Below are positions 56,994-64,000 of a DNA stretch of 64,000 nt, in pieces. How positions within the stretch are numbered: the stretch's first letter is position 1; each line of letters opens with the position of its first letter. The stretch lies in the NCBI GenBank assembly GCA_039707655.1, contig CM077665.1, positions 294,194,205-294,258,204 on the forward strand, in the 5' to 3' direction. Under the pieces are notes generated by a model. That model saw only the letters and a program-made list of their open reading frames with translations. It did no database searches and was not told the DNA's origin. Made by a program: the position numbers and the translations under genes. This stretch comes from Elymus sibiricus (lineage: Eukaryota; Streptophyta; Magnoliopsida; Poales; Poaceae).

Positions 56994-59081
56994 CACTAGT
57001 GGAGAAATGGCTAGCCACAACTCTTGTTCGTGGCGCGCCATTTCTCACCAACGACAGCTCTACTTTTTTCAAATAGCAATGGCATTGGAAAAATTCGTAT
57101 GCCATAGCTATTTGCTTAGTGCTGGCGTTGCAAATTAGGGCTAGCGTTGCACATTAGGCCCATTAGGCCCACACAAACACTAGTCGGTTTTAACCGCCCG
57201 GTGCAGTAAAAAATATTATCCTTTCACGTCACTCTCGATCCCCAACTCCACTGGCCCGTCCTCATCTCGATCCCCGCCGCCGCCCCACCGACACCGCCGC
57301 CTGATGCGTCCCGTCGCCGCCCGTCTCCACCCGACGCTGCCCTGCCCAACGCCGCCCGTCTCCGCCCGCCGCCGCCCCGTCGACGCCAGGTATCCCATTA
57401 GAGATATTATTGCTATTGCTTGCCATTTGATTTCTTTGTTATTAGGTTGGTGATGAGGAACATTAGATGAGAAAAAAGGATAAGAAACTTCTAGTTGTGA
57501 GTCAGATTTGTGAGTAGAAGTTGTGAGTCAGATTTGTGAGTAGAATGCTAGGTAGCCCAAAGCCTATAATAGAACTTCCCAAAGCCATTTGATTTCTCTG
57601 TTAGGTAGGTGATGAGGAACATTAGGTAGTCATATTTGTCAGTAGAAGGGTGTACCTTAAGTAATGTTTCCACTCTAGTTGTGAGTAGCCATGAGTAGAA
57701 TGGTGTATCTTAAGTTTTTTTGGACTGTTCTAGCCATAAGTAGAAGTATGTTCTAGCCATAGAACTTGATGTTCCTATGTAGAGCGATATCTAGATAGGA
57801 GTTGCTCCTCCACAACTTTGTACCAGCAAGGTGGAGTTGCTCCTCCACAAATTTGTGATGCTTCAGTATGGGAAATAAATTTGTTAGAAGGAGGAAAAAA
57901 ATGGCTTCTATTTTAGGATGAACTAAATTTAGTTATTTTTTGTAGACACTTAGTTCTTTCTTGGCATGCACTTGATAGGATTCAATAGATATTGTTAATT
58001 AAACCAAAGTACGCGAGACATTCAAATAAATAATTAATGATACACTCTAGCTAAAACATAACATAGTTGATGATAGAGCTTGCAAGATTATGATAATTGA
58101 TGATAATTTGTCTACAAATTTTTTGATAATACACTCTAAAACATTTCATCACACATGGTTTTCTATTTGATGCTACAACATGGCCGACTCTAGCATCTGG
58201 ATAGGCTCCTCTGATGACTGGTCGGGGTATGCCGAAGATAAAGGCAACGTGAGCACCAACCAGGTAATTAAGGTTACAAAAAACATGCATGAGCCTTGCA
58301 AACATCCATATATCTAACTATTAATTAATTTTTGATGATTTGAAACCCTTGCCAGGAATATGTACGATGTCTGCCTTCTCCAGCACCCGTTGTGCAGCAG
58401 ACACTTGACGTGGACGTGCTCAATCACGAGCTGATTGCGTCACGTCAGTCTACAATCAAGGCCCTGGAGGAGTTGAATGACTCCCTGCATAAGTAGAAGG
58501 ATAAGATTATCGATGACAATGCAATTGTTTATCATAAGATTTTCAGTCTCGAAGGTCAGGTCGAGTCGCTGAACCTCGAGATAAGCAAGCTCAAGAAGGA
58601 AATACTAGTCCTGAAGAAGAAGAAGACTCAACTGGAGACGGAGAAAGCCCATTACGTCATGGAGGGGAACACGAATAGGAATAAGCTCCATGAGCTTAAG
58701 TTAGTCCTTAGACGAAACTAGTTTGTGTCGATAGGGGAAAATCGATACATGCATTGTGAAGTTGCTACTTCTCTTTTGTGAATTTGGTATATATGTACTA
58801 TGTTTAGTTCGTGAAGCTGGTACTATCGTTTGTGAATTGCTGACAGGTCTAGTTTGTGAAGCTAGTAGGATCTTTTGTGAATTGCTGACATGTTTTAATT
58901 CCAGCGTATTTTTTTATTAGCTAAATATGACAGTGCCGGCGTGCAACTCTGTCCAATGCCATAGGTATTCAACATACCGCCACCACAAAATTCTAACGGT
59001 GGCGCCATATTGGTGGTGTCGGGTGTCCACGCCAGCTGGTCCCTTTTTGCCACACCATAGCTAGGCTTTTATGCACTAGTG
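56994..59081 (+). mobile_element. CACTA transposon J (small, non-autonomous)
   Basis: Starts CACTAGTGGAGAAATGGCTA and ends with the inverted CACTAGTGCATAAAAGCCTA. The imperfect terminal repeats are flanked by the 3-bp duplication TGT (56991-56993 and 59082-59084), as expected for CACTA elements. It splits the RNase H of element E. It holds a GC-rich promoter-like block (57220-57400) and a small spliced gene, but no transposase. Confidence 0.82.
58180..58721 (+). pseudogene. Small spliced coiled-coil gene of CACTA J
   Basis: Exon 1 58180-58263 encodes MADSSIWIGSSDDWSGYAED and a few more residues. The intron 58264-58355 (92 bp) has GTAATT and CCAG ends. Exon 2 starts EYVRCLPSPAPVVQQ and continues LNHELIASRQSTIKALEELN, then a Leu/Lys/Glu coiled coil (SLEGQVESLNLEISKLKKEI), ending at TAG 58719-58721. 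One TAG (58494-58496) interrupts it. About 150 codons in total. It was too split to show as a long ORF, and the model is my own reading. It could bind DNA or a transposase partner, as accessory proteins of CACTA elements do, but nothing in the sequence proves that. Confidence 0.6.
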
Positions 59082-59929
59082 TGTGCTCTGTTTGTAGACT
59101 GTCAAAATGCTCTTCCAACTTCCTCACTTCATCAACATAAGCTTCCATCAAAGGGCTCTGATTATCTTTATTCACTTGACGTACAACAAGTTGTGAATCT
59201 CCTCGGACGATAAGGTTTTTGATGCCAAGGTCAACAGTGATCCATAGGCCGGCAAGCAGTCCTTCATATCCTGCAATGTTGTTTGTTGATACCTCCCTGG
59301 GAAAGTGCATTTGAATTACATACTAGAGGTGCTCTTCGATGGGTGCTACAAGCAGCACTGCCGCACTGGCGCCTTGCAGCGAAAAGTCTCCATCAAAGTA
59401 CATAATCCATTCATGCGGTGCTTCCTTGCCGGGGAGGGTTGTTTCTTCGATCTCTTCATCTTGCGTTGGTGTCCATTCTGCAATGAATTCCGCCAAGGCC
59501 CTGCTCTGAATAGTTGTTGTGCTTTCAAAACTCATATCAAAGCCGTCCAGCTCCAACGCCCACTCAACTATCCTGCCCGTGGCTTCTGGATTCCTCAAGA
59601 TGCGTTGCAAAGGAAAACGAGTGACGACGGTGATGTGGTGCACTTGGAAGTAATGGCGTAGTTTCTGGGGGGGGGCATGAGAAGGCCAAAAATCAATTTC
59701 TGCAAGCCAGAATATCTTGACCTAGCCCCCTGCAGAAGGGAGTTGACAAAATAGACTAGGCGCTGCACCAACTTCTTCTTTTGCACAACTTGTTGATTTT
59801 TTCTTGCGTTGTATATGTATTGGTGGCACTTTGTCTTGCCGGAGTTGAATATGGCTTGCCGGTTGCCTTCTCAGGGGTTCCTGCCTCTTCGTCCTCAGCT
59901 TCCCTCTCTGCCACTAGTGCAGCACTAAC
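59082..59929 (-). pseudogene. RT end and RNase H start, element E
   Basis: From the right: a linker with AALVAEREAEDEE and KATGKPYSTPARQS, then RLVYFVNSLLQGARSRYSGLQK and HHITVVTRFPLQRILRNPEA (connection domain), then RNase H with EWIMYFDGDFSLQGASAAVLL (first Asp) and GDSQLVVRQVNKD. Frameshifts occur near 59650 (a 9-G run at 59667-59675) and 59310. It stops where CACTA J is inserted (59081) and continues at 56990. The RT palm is missing because element F starts at 59930. Confidence 0.8.
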
Positions 59930-60801
59930 TGTTGGGTCCGTGGGACAGGGGGTACCTAGGCCCGTCTACTAGTGGCCCAGGACAAGGCGTATGCCATGGG
60001 CCCAACACGGCCCACCACTGGACCTCACGAGCAAGACCCTCGCGAGGGCCCCCGCCTCACGAGGTGTGCGCCAGCAAACACCGTCAAGAGCCTCCTCGCA
60101 AGGTCGCTTCTCGAGGCTGCCCCCGGAATCCTTGCGGAATGGACTGATCTTGGATGGCTCGGCGGGGCCACACGGTCCTGCACCTTCACGTGGGCGACAC
60201 ATGCCACGCCAAGCAGCGCCAGGAGCCATGCCAGTAGGCACGGATGAGGAGAATTTCCTCTTCTGTGCTAGGGGAGCAGGGCCAGCTCGCCCGCTCCCAA
60301 AGCAACCCCCAAAGGTTTCCTGTTTGGTGAAAGAAGACCGAGGCCAGGGGCTCGCCAGGACGGAGGTCATCCCTGAGCCCAACACTGTGTCACGGTGGGA
60401 GGCTTTTTGCAGATGAAGACTGCCTATGTTAGGACAAGCTGCAGTCCTGTCCCTCTTCAAACTAACCGTTGTGGCAACCCTTCCCGCCTTGTGTTTTCGG
60501 AGGAAGAGTACCAAGGCCAGTATAAGAGGGGATAGGCTGCAACCATAGAAGGGGTCGACCCCAATTAGCCAGAAATGACCCTTGCACTTGCTCTCATCCA
60601 CAAGCAATCCAGACAAGCAGGAGTAGGGTTTTACATCGCGAGGTCGCCTGAACCTGGGTAAACCACCGTGTCCACTATTCTTGCTCCCTAGCTCGAGCAC
60701 GCGTGAGTATTGCCGTGAGGTTGCGAGGTAGAATAGGGCGAGAGAACCTGCGCACCCCAGAGTTCGAACCTCCTTGGGTCCCCGGAGCCCCGATTCCGAC
60801 A
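59930..60801 (+). repeat. 5' LTR of element F
   Basis: Begins TGTTGGGTCCGTGGGACAGG and ends CCCCGATTCCGACA (872 bp). Same family as the LTR of element C. TATA-like CCAGTATAAGAGGGG lies near 60515. It sits inside the RT of element E. Confidence 0.88.
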
Positions 60802-60953
60802 TTTGGCACGCCAGGTAGGGGTGCGTCGCTGTTCTCCAGCTCCGTTTCTGCTCCAGCTTCGCCAACCCTATGGTCGACGCTCGCCGTGGCTGTGCCGAGC
60901 GCTGGGCGGACCACGTTACCCAACATGCGCCTGCGGGCCGTGATGGTCGCCGT
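60802..60953 (+). other. PBS and start of the leader/gag of element F
   Basis: TTTGGCACGCCAGGTAGGGG (60802-60821) is the PBS. An ATG at 60869 opens a short Arg-rich frame that is probably the gag start. The element is cut at 60953 by element G; the five bases before G are GCCGT. Confidence 0.7.
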
Positions 60954-61851
60954 TGTCGGAATCGGGGCTTCGCAAAACCCAACAAGGTTCAAACACTGGG
61001 GCGTGTGCGAAGATCTCAACCGGCTCAGGGTCTCAACTTGTCACGCTACGGCCTAGCTGCGTCGAAGAAGTGTGAGCGGGGAAGGAAATGGACTCGGAGA
61101 TTTACCCAGGTTCGGTCCACCTTGCGGTGTAAAACCCTACTCCTGCTTTGTGGTGGATTGGCCTCTCGAGGAGGCTGTGGATGAACTAGTACAGTGGTTG
61201 GGTGGCCTCACGAGGGCACTTGGTGGTGATGAACTGGATCCGATCCGACCTCATTCTACCCCCCTTCTACGGTGGGAGCTCGTCCCTATTTATAGGGGCC
61301 ACGGTCCTCTTCCCCCGTCGCACAGGCGGGAAGGGATCCCACAATGGCCATTTTTGAAAGGGGACAAGAGGTGCACCCTATCCTGACTAAAGGTGGTCTT
61401 TGCCTGCAAAGCTTCTGGGTGTGATGCAGCGGTGGGCTCGGTGATGACATCCGTCATGCCGAGCTCGTGGTCTTGGTCCTCTTGCACCGGGAAGGAAACC
61501 TTTGGGGGGTTAATTGGGAACCCGCGTACGTCCCTGTTTCCTTAGCATAAAAGAGGAAACTATCCTCCCTCTGCGGCTGCTGGCGCCTGCCTGGCTTGGC
61601 AATCAGAACCCACGTCACCCCGGCCTCACGAGGCCGGGTACTTGCATAGGAATCTCCGCTCCTCAGGAGGCGGCCTGAAGGGGTGCCACTCTTCCGGAGG
61701 TCTTGGTTTTGTCCTCCTCGCGAGGCGGGGGCTCTCGCGAGGGCCTTGACTTGGGGGGCTTGTTGCAGGGCCGTACCGGACCTTCGAGGTGGGCCACACG
61801 CTGGGCCGCAGGCAGGCAGGTCTGGGTACCCCCGTTCCCAGAACGCCGACA
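60954..61851 (-). repeat. 3' LTR of element G
   Basis: 898 bp, termini TGTCGG...CCGACA. The TATA box (CCTATAAATAGGG on the minus strand) lies near 61298. It is followed by the PPT complement GTAGCCCCCGGGGCC at 61853-61867, which orients G to the right, beyond the window edge. Same family as the LTR of H. Confidence 0.88.
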
Positions 61852-62046
61852 GTAGCCCCCGGGGCCAAGGCGGGGCAACCTTGGCCCCGAGGCGAAGGCA
61901 AGGAGCGAAGGGCGAAGCGCCGCGGGCCCCCAATCGCCTGTGGGACCGGCGCATGGCGCCTCGCAGGCCACTGGACTCCCCCTCCTCTACTGGGCCTCGG
62001 GAACAGCCCCGAGTCATGTCGATTCATAGCTTGCGCACTGTGTTGA

Positions 62047-62243
62047 TCATCATTGCTCTTCCTCAACTGACGCCCCCTTCCTGCTCTCTTTTCACCCCGG
62101 GCCCATGCCGAAGTGACCCGCCAGGGAACTGAGGCGATGCGAGGCAGACCCGCCCACGAGCCGAGTACGACACGTGGTGCCCGAGGAGCTCACGTCGCCT
62201 CCACTCCTCACGACGCCTTGGGGATTGCGGTTGCGCCTATAAA
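62047..62243 (+). promoter_or_regulatory. Promoter of antisense gene, element G
   Basis: CATCATTGCTCTTCC (62048-62062) is followed by TATAAACCCGCC (62238-62249), 114 bp before the ATG. It matches copy D in motif order and spacing. Confidence 0.6.
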
Positions 62244-62356
62244 CCCGCCTCACCCGAGGGGCAGTTCCATCCTTCCTTGACTTCCAGTTTGCCTCTTTCC
62301 ATTGCTGCTCGTTCTCCATCGTTGGAAAACCGCCTTCTTCGTCCGTCCTCCTTCTG

Positions 62357-63220
62357 ATGGCGTCCAAGGGAAGTGCTGCCGGCGCTGGAGCGCGAGCGGC
62401 GCCCTCAGCGCCGTGACCGATCGAGGAGGGCGGCGGAGGACAACCTTCGAGGCCGGTCCAGGCGCACCGGCGCTGGGCCGCCACCGACGAGTAAGTGCGT
62501 CGTCACCTCTGTTTTTCTTGTTCGTTGTGTCTGTCTCACCGGGCCTGACTGCCGACCTTCCTTAGGGCGCCCGCGCCCTAGAGGCGCATGCTCGACGCGC
62601 TCCAAGGCGAGGCGGATGCCCTCAGGGCCCAGCTGCTGAGCGCCGAGGCCGCCCTTCAACCCGCGCTGCTGGGCGAGGAGGATGCCAAGGCAGATCTGGC
62701 ATCCCTCCAGGTCCAAGTTGAGGAGGCCGCCAACGCCGTCCAGGCGGCCAAGGACGACGCGGCGCACGCGAAGATGATGGAGGCGTAGCGCGCCAAACAG
62801 TATATGGACATCGCCCACCGCGCAGATAGCGTGGTCCGCCCATTCGTCAGGGAAGCCCCCGCGTTGCCGTGAGCGCACAACGACGGGGGTTACCTCACCT
62901 TCTTCCAGAAGGTGGTGGAGGCGCTTGAGTCTGGCGTCTCCCGGGTGGATGAAGATGTCGAATCCAGTGCGCGCGACCTCCTGGACAATGCACTGACGCG
63001 CGTCTTCTCCAACTTGCGCCGCCACGCCCCCGCGTTCGACCTCTCCCGCGCGATGGAGTCATTGCCCGCGGAGCTCCGGAGGCCCCTCAGGGACGAGGTG
63101 CACGAGCACGTGGAGTCCCTGATCGAGCGTTTTGCCCAGGCAGCGTCGTCTGAGGGGGGCGGCAGCTCCGGCGACGAATCGTCCATGGGCCGCGACGGGG
63201 GCAGCGCCTCCTCCGCCTGA
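62357..63220 (+). pseudogene. Spliced antisense gene of element G
   Basis: Exon 1 62357-62490 starts MASKGSAAGAGARAAP and ends RPVQAHRRWAATDE at donor GA^GTAAGT, with correct phase. The intron is 62491-62565 (75 bp, acceptor TTAG). Exon 2 opens APAP and contains the coiled coil LGEEDAKADLASLQVQVEEA. The C-terminal domain has YLTFFQKVVEALESGVSRVD and DLLDNALTRVFSNL (62975-63016), followed by a Ser/Gly tail ending at TGA 63218-63220. Premature stops occur at 62414-62416, 62579-62581, 62786-62788 and 62870-62872, so it is not functional. It is clearly orthologous in structure to 50529-51413, and the tail after LESGVSRV is better preserved here. Confidence 0.75.
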
Positions 63221-64000
63221 GCTCCTTCTCTTTTATTCCTGTTGCATCATGAACTATTTGGCCCCCGTGGGGCGTTATGCTTTGTATGATACCTTTGCTT
63301 TTGTGTAGTTATTGCCTGTCGTGCTTTGAGCTTCCTTGTTTCCTTCGCGTGGTTTCCTGTTTTCCTCACGCGCCTCCTGCGCCCCTGCTGGCAGAGGTCT
63401 GCGATGACGGCTCCGGAGGTCCTTGCTCCTAGCGTGCAGTGGAGGCCATGGGGCGGCAGCCCCCGTGCTCCTACTTATGCCTGTACTCGCCTCGCGGGGC
63501 TGTTGTCTCACCTTGAACGTTCCTCGGGAGGGGGGCCTTCGGGAGCATCACGTGGCCTTCAAGGACGGTCGCTCGCTCGATCCTCGTGAGGCTGATGCCC
63601 CCGCGATGGCCTTGCTCGTGAAGCCTGGGTGGCGCCTGCGTCGGGCTCTCTGGGGCGGCATCGTGAGAGCCCGATTCTCCCCAACCGCGTTGTGTTTCCT
63701 TTCCAGTAGCAGCCGTGCCGGTCCGTGAGTGCAGCGAGAGGGGTTGTGTCTTTCATGCTCGAGCACCGGTGTCGCGAGGCCTCTTGAGGCGCGGCACTTG
63801 GGAGCTTGTCTTGGGTATTTGGGAGACTCGCTCCGGGAAGAGCGTTGCCAGTGAGGCCTGCTCCGCGAGGCCTGCAAATGAGGGTCCTGCAAGGAAATTA
63901 TCCTGTCCCAAGTGTTAAGCGCACGCTCGCCTGCATTTGGGCGTCCCCGCCTGCATTTGGGCGTTACGCGAGAAAGGTGGGCCTCAAGACCCTGGTGGGG
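63221..64000. other. Element G interior, 3' of the antisense gene
   Basis: GC-rich non-coding sequence corresponding to 51414-52000 of element D (both have GGCCCCCGTGGGGCGTTA or GCCCCCTGGGGGCGTTA shortly after the ORF). No gene is recognised up to the window end. Confidence 0.55.

Overview
The window looks like intergenic DNA from a large grass genome, most likely Triticeae (wheat, Aegilops or barley type). That is inferred from recognised repeat families: Tat-like and other Gypsy elements, a Sirevirus-type Copia element, and CACTA transposons with TAGCAGTAGCGC subterminal repeats. I found no convincing host gene, tRNA, rRNA or CRISPR. Nearly everything is nested, mostly decayed transposable elements. 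Letters A-J below are my own labels.

Layout. 1-5019: element A (+), a Tat-like Gypsy with gag and protease, no reverse transcriptase, a long antisense gene and the first ~65 bp of a 3' LTR. 5021-11790: two ~1.8 kb direct copies of a non-coding repeat around a 2.6 kb spacer; the right copy is split by a solo LTR (11108-11579). 11791-29008: element B, a Gypsy on the minus strand with recognisable gag, protease, RT, RNase H and integrase and a 5' LTR at 28490-29008. Its integrase is split by a complete Copia/Sirevirus element (12787-22351, target duplication CCTGC) that keeps gag and an env-like ORF but has no pol. 29009-33855: element C (+), gag-protease joined to integrase by an internal deletion, an antisense B3-domain ORF, PPT and 3' LTR. 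33856-41565: LTR debris, long non-coding repeats and a solo LTR-like sequence. 41790-45727: CACTA element I with a four-exon accessory gene and no transposase. 45728-47114: 5' end of element H. 47115-59929: element E, a minus-strand Gypsy with its own antisense gene, interrupted by complete element D (49205-55241, target duplication TAGCT) and by small CACTA element J (56994-59081, target duplication TGT). 59930-60953: 5' end of element F. 60954-64000: 3' half of element G.

The most interesting thread is the antisense cargo. Elements A, C, D, E and G each carry an ORF on the strand opposite to the element, next to the 3' LTR. In A, D and G the ORF is spliced at the same place: exon 1 ends in an R-R/K-x-W-x-D/E-E type motif, the donor is GA^GTAAGT, the intron is 75-77 bp, and exon 2 opens with an A/V-P-x-P type motif. 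A, D, E and G also share a C-terminal domain (core like TRVFSNL in A, D and G, diverged in E). Copies D and G have an identical TATAAACCCGCC upstream. Element C carries a B3 DNA-binding domain in the same position. Almost all of these copies are broken by stops or frameshifts, so the window holds fossils of the system rather than working genes.
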